A stretch of DNA of 7,233 nt from Thermoanaerobacterales bacterium (GTDB lineage: Bacteria; Actinomycetota; Acidimicrobiia; Acidimicrobiales; JACDCH01): positions 1-7,233 of the forward strand of contig PKRH01000148.1 of assembly GCA_017577565.1 (NCBI GenBank). Reading direction: 5' to 3'. A program made the translations under genes and the position numbers. Below, one piece after another: positions 1-6,671 of the stretch (the first letter of the stretch is position 1; every line of letters begins with the position of its first letter). The notes beneath the pieces were generated by a model that saw only the letters and a list, made by a program, of their open reading frames with translations, was not told the origin of the DNA and ran no database searches.

Positions 1-240
<240 letters not shown>

Positions 241-280
241 GCCCGCCACGTGTGGTGGTCGGCGGCCGCCGTGGCACCCT

Positions 281-913
281 GTGCGGGTGGTCGCACGAAC
301 GCTGGTGCTCGCCTCGCGGTCGCCGGCCCGGCGGGCCCTGCTCCAGGCCGCCGGGTTCGCGCCCCGCGTCGTCGTGAGCGGGGTCGACGAGGACGGCGTG
401 GCCGGCCTCGACGCCGCCACCGCGACGTGCGTGCTGGCCGAGCGCAAGGCGACCGCCGTCGCCGACCGCCTCGCCGCCGGCGGGGCACCCGCGGACGGGC
501 CGCCCCCGGTCGTCGTGGCCTGCGACTCGGTGCTCGACGTCGACGGCGAGCTGCGGGGCCGGCCGGCGGGCCCCGAGGAGGCCGCCCGCTGGTGGCGGGG
601 CTACCGGGGCCGCACGGGGACGCTCGTGACCGGCCACGCGGTGATCGACGTCCCCACCGCCCGGCGGGCCGTCGCCGCCAGCGCCACCGTCGTGCGCTTC
701 GGCGACCCGACCGACGAGGAGATCGAGGCCTACGTGGCCACCGGCGAGCCGCTGGACGTGGCCGGCGGCTTCACGCTCGACGGCTACGCGGCGCCGTTCG
801 TCGACGGCGTCGACGGCGACCACGGCACGGTGCTCGGCCTGTCGCTGCCGCTGCTGCGCCGGCTGCTCGCCGAGGTGGGCATCGACGTCACGACGCTGTG
901 GGCTCCCCGATGA
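281..913 (+). CDS. maf: Maf family nucleoside triphosphate pyrophosphatase
   Basis: This 210-residue protein has the usual length and motif order of Maf/HAM1-fold pyrophosphatases. These cytosolic enzymes hydrolyse non-canonical or pyrimidine NTPs to NMP and pyrophosphate, and were formerly called septum-formation inhibitors. Visible motifs: the N-terminal nucleotide-binding loop LASRSPARR (10-18), the acidic VDE (35-37), ERKA (54-57) with the conserved Lys56, CDSVL (81-85) with the probable catalytic Asp82, and GEPLDVAGGFTLDG ending at 168, followed by APFVDG and the C-terminal GLSLPLLRRLL. The usual G-K-P motif after the catalytic Asp reads GRP (93-95), a Lys-to-Arg change. TLDG stands where E. 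coli YhdE has IQG, which I recall as common in actinobacteria. The GTG at 281 is chosen because homologues begin just before LASxSPxR; GTG at 287 is also possible. No clear Shine-Dalgarno is visible. The stop overlaps the dusB start as ATGA, so the two are probably co-translated. Substrate preference is unknown. Confidence 0.9.
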   Translation: MRVVARTLVLASRSPARRALLQAAGFAPRVVVSGVDEDGVAGLDAATATCVLAERKATAVADRLAAGGAPADGPPPVVVACDSVLDVDGELRGRPAGPEEAARWWRGYRGRTGTLVTGHAVIDVPTARRAVAASATVVRFGDPTDEEIEAYVATGEPLDVAGGFTLDGYAAPFVDGVDGDHGTVLGLSLPLLRRLLAEVGIDVTTLWAPR

Positions 914-2163
914 CGACGACGCCGTCCCCGACGACGCCGGCCGCGGCCCCGCTGCGGATCGGGCCCCTGACGGTCTGGCCGCCGGTCGTGCTGGCACCGA
1001 TGGCCGGCATCACCAACGCGCCCTTCCGCCGCCTGTGCCGCGAGTTCGGCGCCGCGGCGGTCGCCGAGGCCCCGCCGCCGGGCGGGGTCGGGGGCGCCGC
1101 CGGCCGCGGCCCCGGCGGGGACCGCCCGGAGCTGGTCGCGGGCGGGCTCTTCGTCAGCGAGATGACGACCGCCCGGGGCCTGGTCGAGCGCAACGAGAAG
1201 ACGCTGCGCATGGCCCGCTTCGCCGACGACGAGCCGGTGCGGTCGATCCAGCTCTACGGCACCGAGCCGTGGGCCATCGGCGAGGCCGTCCGCTACCTCG
1301 TCGCCGAGGCCGGCGCCGACCACGTCGACCTCAACTTCGGCTGCCCGGTCGCCAAGGTGACCCGCAAGGGCGGCGGCGCCGCCCTGCCCGTCCGCCGGGC
1401 GCTGTTCCGGGACATCGTGGCCGCCGCCGTGCGGGCCGCCGGGGAGGTGCCGGTGACGGTCAAGATGCGCATCGGCGTCGACGAGCGCCTACGCACGTTC
1501 CTCGACGCCGGCCGCATCGCCCGGGACGAGGGCGCGGCGGCGATCGCCCTCCACGCCCGCACCGCCCGCCAGCACTACTCGGGCCGGGCCGACTGGTCGG
1601 CGATCGCCGAGCTGCGGGCGGCGGTCATCGACGTCCCGGTGCTGGGCAACGGCGACGTGTGGCACGCGACCGACGCCCTGCGGATGATGGCGGAGACGGG
1701 GTGCGACGGCGTGGTCGTGGGCCGGGGCTGCCTCGGCCGCCCCTGGCTGTTCCGCGACCTGGCGCTGGCCTTCGCCGGCCGCCCGGTGCCCCCCGCCCCC
1801 ACCCTCGCCGAGGTCGTCGCCGTGCTGCGCCGCCACGCCCACCTGCTGGCCGACTGGCTGACCGAGCCGGTCGCCGTGCGGGACGTCCGCAAGCACGTCG
1901 GGTGGTACCTGCAGGGCTACCCCGTCGGCGGCGAGGTCCGGCGCCGCCTGACCGCCACGACCACCATCGCCGAGCTCGACCGCGAGCTCGAGCGGCTCGC
2001 CGCCGCCCACCCCGACCTGACCGTCGTGCCGGGCGCCGACACGACGCCCCGGGGCAAGACCTCGGGGCCCATCGACGTGGCGCTGCCGGAGGGGTGGCTG
2101 GACGGGGCCGACGATCCCACGCCGGTCGTCCCCGACGAGCTGCACGCCCCGAGCGGCGGCTGA
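910..2163 (+). CDS. dusB: tRNA-dihydrouridine synthase (DusB-type)
   Basis: This FMN-dependent enzyme reduces specific uridines of tRNA to dihydrouridine, using NAD(P)H. The 417-residue protein shows a TIM-barrel start APMAGITNAPFRRLC, an SIQLYG strand, NFGCP (142-146) with the catalytic acid Cys145, VTRKGGGAAL, VKMRIG with FMN-contacting Lys185, ALHARTARQHYSG with His215, GNGD (246-249) and VVVGRGCLGRPW (268-279) for the FMN phosphate. The C-terminal helical tRNA-binding part includes RKHVGWYLQGYPVG from 327. The tail TPRGKTSG...LPEGWLD is typical of actinobacterial DusB as I recall them. The ATG at 910 overlaps the maf stop. An upstream in-frame extension to 250 would run through maf and is rejected. 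Odd point: residues about 50-79, between CREFGA and LFVSEM, form a Gly/Pro/Ala-rich insertion absent from the family pattern I know. Its codons are nearly free of A and T. Confidence 0.93.
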   Translation: MTTTPSPTTPAAAPLRIGPLTVWPPVVLAPMAGITNAPFRRLCREFGAAAVAEAPPPGGVGGAAGRGPGGDRPELVAGGLFVSEMTTARGLVERNEKTLRMARFADDEPVRSIQLYGTEPWAIGEAVRYLVAEAGADHVDLNFGCPVAKVTRKGGGAALPVRRALFRDIVAAAVRAAGEVPVTVKMRIGVDERLRTFLDAGRIARDEGAAAIALHARTARQHYSGRADWSAIAELRAAVIDVPVLGNGDVWHATDALRMMAETGCDGVVVGRGCLGRPWLFRDLALAFAGRPVPPAPTLAEVVAVLRRHAHLLADWLTEPVAVRDVRKHVGWYLQGYPVGGEVRRRLTATTTIAELDRELERLAAAHPDLTVVPGADTTPRGKTSGPIDVALPEGWLDGADDPTPVVPDELHAPSGG

Positions 2164-2166
2164 CCG

Positions 2167-2218
2167 CGGGCCGGGTGCTCCCCGGCGCGGCGGCGACACG
2201 CCGGGGAGCGACGGCCCG
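2167..2218. terminator. Two-part stem-loop between convergent dusB and sugC, likely bidirectional terminator
   Basis: An 11-bp perfect inverted repeat pairs GCTCCCCGGCG (2177-2187) with CGCCGGGGAGC (2199-2209) around an 11-base loop. An outer 7-bp arm pairs CGGGCCG (2167-2173) with CGGCCCG (2212-2218). The two stems are separated by a small internal loop (GGT against GA). It lies in the 63-base gap between two genes that end toward each other, which is where a shared terminator is expected. There is no T-tract on either strand, so it is not a canonical intrinsic terminator. Hairpins lacking a U-tail are common at gene ends in high-GC actinobacteria. Function is inferred; the inverted repeat is directly seen. 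Confidence 0.75.
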
Positions 2219-2226
2219 GGGGGAGG

Positions 2227-3423
2227 TCAGGCGGAGGCCAGCGTCCGGGCGTCGACCCCGCTGCCGTGGGTCAGGTTCTCGCCGGACTCGGGGTCGAACA
2301 GGTGCATGCGGCTGGGGTCGAGCCAGAGGTCCGCGGGCTCGCCCTCGGCCACCCGGCTCTCGGCGTCGAGCGTCACCACCAGCTGGGTGCGGATCTGCTC
2401 GCTGTCCAGCTCGGTCGCCAGCTCCTCCAGCGGGCGGCGGACCTGCTCGGGCGCCTCGAAGGGGATGTAGGCGTACTGCTCGCTCCCCAGCCACTCGATG
2501 ACGTCGATGCGCTCGCTGAACACCAGGCCGCGCCGCCGGCGGTCCTCGTCGAGCAGGTTGGCGTCCTCGAAGTGCTCGGGCCGGATGCCGGCGATGAGCA
2601 CCTCGTGGCCCGCCACCCGGTTGGCCATGTCCGGGCTGATCTCCATGCGGCCGACCGGCAGCTCCAGGGTGGTGCCCGAGACGGTGGCCGGCATGAAGTT
2701 CATCGGCGGCGAGCCGATGAACCCGGCGACGAACAGGTTGACCGGCTGCTCGTAGAGCTCGCGGGGCGGGGCGACCTGCTGCAGGACCCCCTTGCGCAGC
2801 ACCGCCACCCGGTCGCCGAGGGTCATGGCCTCGATCTGGTCGTGGGTGACGTAGACGGTCGTGATCCCGAGCTGGCTCTGGATGCGCGAGATCTCGGTGC
2901 GCATCTGGCCCCGCAGCTTGGCGTCGAGGTTCGACAGCGGCTCGTCGAACAGGTAGGCGTCGGCGTCCCGCACCAGGGCCCGCCCCATCGCCACCCGCTG
3001 GCGCTGGCCGCCGGAGAGCTGCGACGGCTTGCGGTCGAGCAGCTCCTCCAGCTCGAGCATCTGCGCCGAGCGGCGCACCCGCTCCTCGACCTCCTCGTCG
3101 GGCGCCTTGTGCAGCCGCAGCGGGAAGGCGATGTTCTCGTACACCGACAGGTGCGGGTAGAGGGCGTAGTTCTGGAAGACCATGGCCAGGTTGCGGTCGC
3201 GGGGCGCCAGGTCGTTGACCCGGCGGTCGCCGATGTAGAGGTCGCCCTCGGTGATGTCCTCGAGGCCGGCGATCATGCGCAGGATCGTCGACTTCCCGCA
3301 GCCCGACGGGCCGACGAGGATGACGAACTCGCCGTCGGCGATGTCGAGGTCGACGCTGTCCACCGCCGGGGCGTCGGCCCCCGGGAAGCGCTTGGTGATC
3401 CTCTCGAGACGGATGCTGGCCAT
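2227..3423 (-). CDS. sugC: Carbohydrate ABC importer ATP-binding protein (SugC/MalK/UgpC type)
   Basis: This cytoplasmic ATPase subunit powers the importer encoded just upstream. All ABC motifs are intact in the 398-residue protein: Walker A GPSGCGKST (38-46), Q-loop Gln84 in VFQNYALYPH, signature LSGGQRQR (136-143), Walker B YLFDEP (157-162) with catalytic Glu161, D-loop SNLDA (164-168) and switch His194 in VTHDQIEAMT. After about residue 235 comes a C-terminal TOBE/OB-like regulatory region typical of MalK-type ATPases (GFIGSPPMNF, GIRPEHF, then a beta-rich part ending in LWLDPSRMHLFDPESGENL). The length is close to mycobacterial SugC. The ATG at 3421-3423 has AGGAG eight bases upstream. 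It is the last gene of the operon, 28 bases after the sugB-like stop. Many actinobacteria share one MsiK-type ATPase among several sugar importers, whereas here the ATPase is encoded with its permeases. The specific trehalose assignment rests on the whole operon. Confidence 0.93.
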   Translation of the reverse strand: MASIRLERITKRFPGADAPAVDSVDLDIADGEFVILVGPSGCGKSTILRMIAGLEDITEGDLYIGDRRVNDLAPRDRNLAMVFQNYALYPHLSVYENIAFPLRLHKAPDEEVEERVRRSAQMLELEELLDRKPSQLSGGQRQRVAMGRALVRDADAYLFDEPLSNLDAKLRGQMRTEISRIQSQLGITTVYVTHDQIEAMTLGDRVAVLRKGVLQQVAPPRELYEQPVNLFVAGFIGSPPMNFMPATVSGTTLELPVGRMEISPDMANRVAGHEVLIAGIRPEHFEDANLLDEDRRRRGLVFSERIDVIEWLGSEQYAYIPFEAPEQVRRPLEELATELDSEQIRTQLVVTLDAESRVAEGEPADLWLDPSRMHLFDPESGENLTHGSGVDARTLASA

Positions 3424-3431
3424 GGACGGCG

Positions 3432-3436
3432 CTCCT
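3432..3436 (-). promoter_or_regulatory. Ribosome binding site for sugC
   Basis: AGGAG on the - strand lies eight bases before the ATG at 3423, inside the 28-base gap after the permease stop. It supports this start and independent loading of ribosomes on the ATPase gene. Confidence 0.7.
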
Positions 3437-3451
3437 CTCCGGCCGGGTGGC

Positions 3452-4279
3452 CTAGCCCTTGACGGCGCCGGACGTGAGGCCGGCGACGATCCGGCGCTGG
3501 AAGATCAGCACCAGGACGATGACGGGGATGGTGACGATCACCGCCGCGGCCGAGATGGCGGCGGTCGGCTGCTCGAAGAACGACTCGCCGGTGAAGAAGG
3601 CGAGCGCCGCCGGCACGGGCCGGGCCCGGTCGGTGGCGGTCAGCGAGATGCCGAAGACGAAGTCGTTCCAGGCGAAGAAGAACACGAGGATCGACGCCGT
3701 GGCCACGCCCGGCGCGGCGAGGGGGACGATGACCTTGCGGAAGGCCTGCCACGGCGTCGCCCCGTCGACCTGGGCCGCCTGCTCCATCTCCCACGGGATC
3801 TCCCGGAAGAACGCGGAGAGGGTCCAGATGGCGAGCGGCAGCGTGAACGACATGTAGGGGATGATCAGGCCCAGCCAGGTGTCGTAGATGCCGAGCGAGC
3901 GCCACATGTCGAACAGCGGGCCGACCAGCGCCACCGTGGGGAACATGGCGATGGCCAGGGCGGTCGACAGCACCCACCGCTTGCCCTTGAACTCCAGCCG
4001 GGCGATCGCGTAGGCGGCGAGGGTGGCCAGCACCACCGAGGCGACGGTGGCGATGAGCGAGATCCCGACCGAGTTGCGCAGCGCGCTCGTGAACAGCGAC
4101 GTGTCGAAGACGGTCCGGTAGTTGTCGAGCGACCACTCGCTCGGGAAGAACTTCCGGTTGTTGATGTCGTCGCCCTCCTTGAACGAGAGCGAGACGATCC
4201 ACAGCACCGGCAGGATCGTGTAGGCGACGATGGCCAGCCCGCCGAGGGCCCACAGGACGGTGGTGCGGCGCGACCTCAC
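3452..4279 (-). CDS. sugB: Carbohydrate ABC importer permease (SugB/MalG type)
   Basis: This inner-membrane subunit forms half of the sugar channel. The 275 residues show a hydrophobic first helix (about 9-31), a periplasmic-side loop with SLDNYRTVF, then helices near 70-94, 104-124, 136-156, 192-212 and 240-260. The cytoplasmic coupling loop EMEQAAQVDGATPWQAF..VIVP (164-186) is the EAA motif that docks on the ATPase. The end QRRIVAGLTSGAVKG is the classic MalG-family C-terminus. Length is nearly that of mycobacterial SugB. The start is GTG at 4277-4279, supported by a strong AGGAGG five bases upstream. The gene follows the first permease after only ten bases. Substrate is inferred from neighbours; family membership is certain. 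Confidence 0.93.
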   Translation of the reverse strand: MRSRRTTVLWALGGLAIVAYTILPVLWIVSLSFKEGDDINNRKFFPSEWSLDNYRTVFDTSLFTSALRNSVGISLIATVASVVLATLAAYAIARLEFKGKRWVLSTALAIAMFPTVALVGPLFDMWRSLGIYDTWLGLIIPYMSFTLPLAIWTLSAFFREIPWEMEQAAQVDGATPWQAFRKVIVPLAAPGVATASILVFFFAWNDFVFGISLTATDRARPVPAALAFFTGESFFEQPTAAISAAAVIVTIPVIVLVLIFQRRIVAGLTSGAVKG

Positions 4280-4284
4280 GGCGA

Positions 4285-4290
4285 CCTCCT
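4285..4290 (-). promoter_or_regulatory. Ribosome binding site for sugB, abutting the sugA stop
   Basis: AGGAGG on the - strand sits five bases before the GTG start at 4279. Its first base is the last base of the upstream permease's TGA (4290-4292). It decides in favour of the GTG start and implies translational coupling. Confidence 0.8.
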
Positions 4291-5225
4291 CACTCCCCCC
4301 GCACCCGGGACAGGTCGGTCCGGAACCCCTTCAGGTAGATGAAGGCGATCAGGACGACGGACAGGAACAGCAGGACCGACAGGGCCGAGCCGAGGCCGAG
4401 GGCGGTGCGGGTGATCGTCTGGCGGTAGGTGAGGAACGAGACGCTCTCGGTCTTCTCGGCGCCGCCCGTCATGATGAAGATCGTGTCGAAGATCCGGTAG
4501 GCGTCGAGCGTCCGGAAGAGCAGCGCCACCATGATCGCCGCCTTCATGTTCGGCACGGTGACCCGGGTGAAGCGCTGCCAGTTGGTCGCCCCGTCGACCT
4601 TGGCCGCCTCCTGCAGGTCCTCGGGCACCTGGGCCAGGCCGGCCAGCAGGAGCAGCGAGATGAACGGCGTGGTCTTCCAGACCTCGGCCATGATGATGAC
4701 GAAGAGCGCCGACCACCGGCCGGCGAACCACGACCGGTCGAGGCCGAACCACTCGTTGACGAAGCCGGAGTCGAGCGCGAAGGCGTACTGCCAGGCGTAG
4801 GCGGCGACGACCGTGATGATCCCGTAGGGGATGAGGATCGAGGTCCGCACCAGCCCCCGCCCGACGACGATCCGGTGCATCACCATGGCGAAGGCGAAGC
4901 CGATGACCAGCTCGATGGCCACCGTGACGACCGTGATGACCACCGTCGTGAACACGGTCTGCCACCACAGCCCGTCGGTGAGCACGACGCCGTAGTTGCG
5001 CAGGCCCACGAACTCCCGGCCCTCGGGGTCGGTCAGCCGGTAGCTGTAGAGCGACAACCACACCGCCCGGCCGAGCGGGTAGGCGGTGACGAGCAGCATG
5101 ACGGCCACGGCCGGCGCCACCAGCATCCAGCCGAGGCGCTGCTCGCCGCGGGCCCGGTCGCTGAGCCGGGCGCGCCCGACCCGGCGGTCGGCGACGGCGG
5201 TCCCTGCGGTCGTGGTGGCGGCCAT
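4290..5225 (-). CDS. sugA: Carbohydrate ABC importer permease (SugA/MalF/UgpA type)
   Basis: This inner-membrane subunit pairs with the SugB-like protein to form the translocation pore. The 311 residues have a charged cytoplasmic N-terminus (1-30), then about six membrane helices near 33-55, 88-113, 124-148, 172-198, 229-250 and 278-299. The EAA coupling loop is QEAAKVDGATNWQRF..VTVP (205-225). The block VWKTTPFISLLLLAGLAQVPEDLQEAA is typical of this family, as is the ending FIYLKGFR. Length is close to mycobacterial SugA. The ATG at 5223-5225 has GAGGTG four bases upstream. Only eight bases separate it from the binding-protein gene, so both are on one transcript. Confidence 0.93.
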   Translation of the reverse strand: MAATTTAGTAVADRRVGRARLSDRARGEQRLGWMLVAPAVAVMLLVTAYPLGRAVWLSLYSYRLTDPEGREFVGLRNYGVVLTDGLWWQTVFTTVVITVVTVAIELVIGFAFAMVMHRIVVGRGLVRTSILIPYGIITVVAAYAWQYAFALDSGFVNEWFGLDRSWFAGRWSALFVIIMAEVWKTTPFISLLLLAGLAQVPEDLQEAAKVDGATNWQRFTRVTVPNMKAAIMVALLFRTLDAYRIFDTIFIMTGGAEKTESVSFLTYRQTITRTALGLGSALSVLLFLSVVLIAFIYLKGFRTDLSRVRGE

Positions 5226-5229
5226 GGGT

Positions 5230-5235
5230 CACCTC
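5230..5235 (-). promoter_or_regulatory. Ribosome binding site for sugA, overlapping the lpqY stop
   Basis: GAGGTG on the - strand ends four bases before the ATG at 5225. Its first two bases are the last two of the preceding TGA stop (5234-5236), so ribosomes finishing the binding protein are placed next to the permease start. Confidence 0.7.
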
Positions 5236-6556
5236 ACAGGAGCTCCCGGTCCTGCAGGACGTCGACGATGAGCCGGTCGGCGTCGGCCGGGGTCGACTCC
5301 GGGTCGACGCTGCGCGGCGGGTGGAACTCGCGGACGGTCGCGGCGCTGATGTCGGGGTAGTACGAGCTGCGGGGCCGGGGCACGGCGGTGTCGATCGAGT
5401 CGCGGATCAGGTCGGCCATGGGGAAGGCCTCGCGGACCTCGGGGTCGTCGTAGACGGCCGCCCGGGCGCCGGGGTTGCCCTCGGCCAGCATGTACTCCAC
5501 CTGGCTCTCGAGGTCGGTGATGCAGGCGACGGCGTCCACGGCCAGGTCCGGGTGGTCGGAGAAGGCGCCGATGCCGAGGTCGATCCCACCGAGCGGCGGG
5601 GCGCTCTCGCGGTCGGGGTCGACACGGGGCACCCGGGCCCAGGCGATGTCGTCGAAGACCGCCTGGTCGAGCGAACCCTCGTCCACGGCCGACTGCGCGG
5701 CCTGGTAGACGTAGGGCCAGTTGACCATGAAGCCGCCGCGGTCGGACTGGAACCCGGCTCGGGCGTTCTCCTCGATGGCGGTGGACAGCTCGGGGTTGGC
5801 GGCCTCGCGGGCCACCCGGCGGATGATCTCCGCCGCCCGCCGCCCGGCGGGCGAGTCGAGGTTCGGCTGCGCGTCGCGGCCGGCGTCGGCGTCCTCGAGG
5901 ACCTCGCCGCCGGCCGAGGCCACGAGCGTGGTGATCCACACCATGTAGCCCTCGTAGCGGGCGCCGGTGACCTCGACCGTCGTGCCGGTGGCCACCGCGG
6001 CGTCGATGACGTCGTCCCAGGTCACGTCCTCGGCGGCCGGGTCGATGCCGGCCTCCTCGGCGACCGACCGCCGGTACCAGAGCAGCTGGGTGTTGGCCCA
6101 GAAGGGCGCGGCGACGACCTCGCCCTCCCACTCGGTGGTCTCCAGCGGGCCGTCGAGGACGTCCTCGACCAGGGGACGGGCCTCCTCGTCGGTGAACGGC
6201 CGCAGGAAGCCCGCCTCGGCGAACTCGGGCACGAACACGACGTCGAGGCTCATGATGTCGATCGAGCTGTCGTTGGCCGCGAGCCGGCGCACCAGCTGCT
6301 CGCGCTGGCTGTCGGCGTCGGCCGGCAGCTGCGAGACCTCGATGCGGTAGCGGCCGTCCGCCTCCTCGGTGCACTTCTCCGCCAGGGCGGCCTGGCCGCC
6401 GTTGTCGGGGTTCGTGTACCAGGTCAGCGTGGGTGTGCTGCCCTCGGCCCCGCCGCAGGCCACGAGACCGGCCCCGAGCGCCAGGGCGAGCGCGGCGGGG
6501 AGCAGCCGCGGGCGGTCCGGCCTCCGCCGCCCGCCCGGTCTGGCAGCCTCTCGCAC
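5234..6556 (-). CDS. lpqY: LpqY-like sugar-binding lipoprotein of the ABC importer
   Basis: This extracytoplasmic binding protein would deliver sugar to the SugA/SugB channel. From the preferred GTG at 6556 it is 440 residues: an Arg-rich n-region, a hydrophobic LLPAALALALGAGL, then the lipobox LVAC with lipidated Cys34. The mature part is a family-1 solute-binding fold. Several blocks align with mycobacterial LpqY as I recall it: IDIMSLDVVFVPEFAEAG, NTQLLWYR, SAGGEVL, VNWPYVY, LGGIDLGIG, a run ending in ARAAVYDDPEV, and DPESTPAD near the end. LpqY binds trehalose released during mycolate processing in mycobacteria. Start choice: AGGAGG at 6564-6569 lies seven bases before GTG 6556, whereas GTG 6580 (eight residues longer) would place that signal inside the gene. 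It is the first gene of the importer operon. Trehalose specificity is inferred; other alpha-glucosides are possible. Confidence 0.88.
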   Translation of the reverse strand: MREAARPGGRRRPDRPRLLPAALALALGAGLVACGGAEGSTPTLTWYTNPDNGGQAALAEKCTEEADGRYRIEVSQLPADADSQREQLVRRLAANDSSIDIMSLDVVFVPEFAEAGFLRPFTDEEARPLVEDVLDGPLETTEWEGEVVAAPFWANTQLLWYRRSVAEEAGIDPAAEDVTWDDVIDAAVATGTTVEVTGARYEGYMVWITTLVASAGGEVLEDADAGRDAQPNLDSPAGRRAAEIIRRVAREAANPELSTAIEENARAGFQSDRGGFMVNWPYVYQAAQSAVDEGSLDQAVFDDIAWARVPRVDPDRESAPPLGGIDLGIGAFSDHPDLAVDAVACITDLESQVEYMLAEGNPGARAAVYDDPEVREAFPMADLIRDSIDTAVPRPRSSYYPDISAATVREFHPPRSVDPESTPADADRLIVDVLQDRELL

Positions 6557-6671
6557 GGCGCCCCCTCCTCGTGCACGCACCTGCGGCCGTGTCCCTACCC
6601 GCTCCGCCGCTGGTTGATCCGTGCCGGCGCGGGCACGCGCGGCGCGCCGGACGGACGGCGGCCGGCGACGC
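6557..6671 (-). other. 115-base intergenic region upstream of lpqY with a short stem-loop
   Basis: This gap separates the end of the EEP-family gene from lpqY on the same strand and is the natural place for the importer promoter. It contains a 6-bp inverted repeat, CGTGCC (6620-6625) with GGCACG (6632-6637), and a palindromic CGGCGCGCCG (6640-6649). Neither is followed by a T-tract, so a terminator is only possible. I see no convincing -35/-10 pair. The best -10-like string on the - strand (TAGGGA, around 6593-6598) is weak. No obvious LacI-type operator is seen. Confidence 0.4.
6564..6569 (-). promoter_or_regulatory. Ribosome binding site for lpqY, deciding the start
   Basis: AGGAGG on the - strand is followed by seven bases and then GTG at 6556. 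The alternative in-frame GTG at 6580 lies upstream of this signal and has no comparable one of its own. Confidence 0.75.

Noticed and set aside
250..909. N-terminal extension of dusB back to 250
   Set aside because: It is an Arg/Gly-rich out-of-frame reading of maf; the Dus family starts match the ATG at 910.
2266..3462. 398-codon + strand open frame antisense to sugC
   Set aside because: It mirrors the ABC ATPase gene; the translation is rich in Gly/Arg/His/Leu without domain motifs, as expected for antisense frames in very high-GC DNA.
6455..6556. Tat signal on the binding protein because of the Arg-rich N-terminus
   Set aside because: No S/T-R-R-x-F-L-K pattern is present; a standard lipoprotein signal with LVAC lipobox explains it.
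6557..6580. GTG at 6580 as the start of the binding protein
   Set aside because: The strong AGGAGG at 6564-6569 fits GTG 6556 with a seven-base spacer and would be buried inside the gene if 6580 were used.
6620..6637. Intrinsic terminator of the EEP gene
   Set aside because: The stem is only 6 bp and no T-tract follows; it is noted inside the intergenic entry only.
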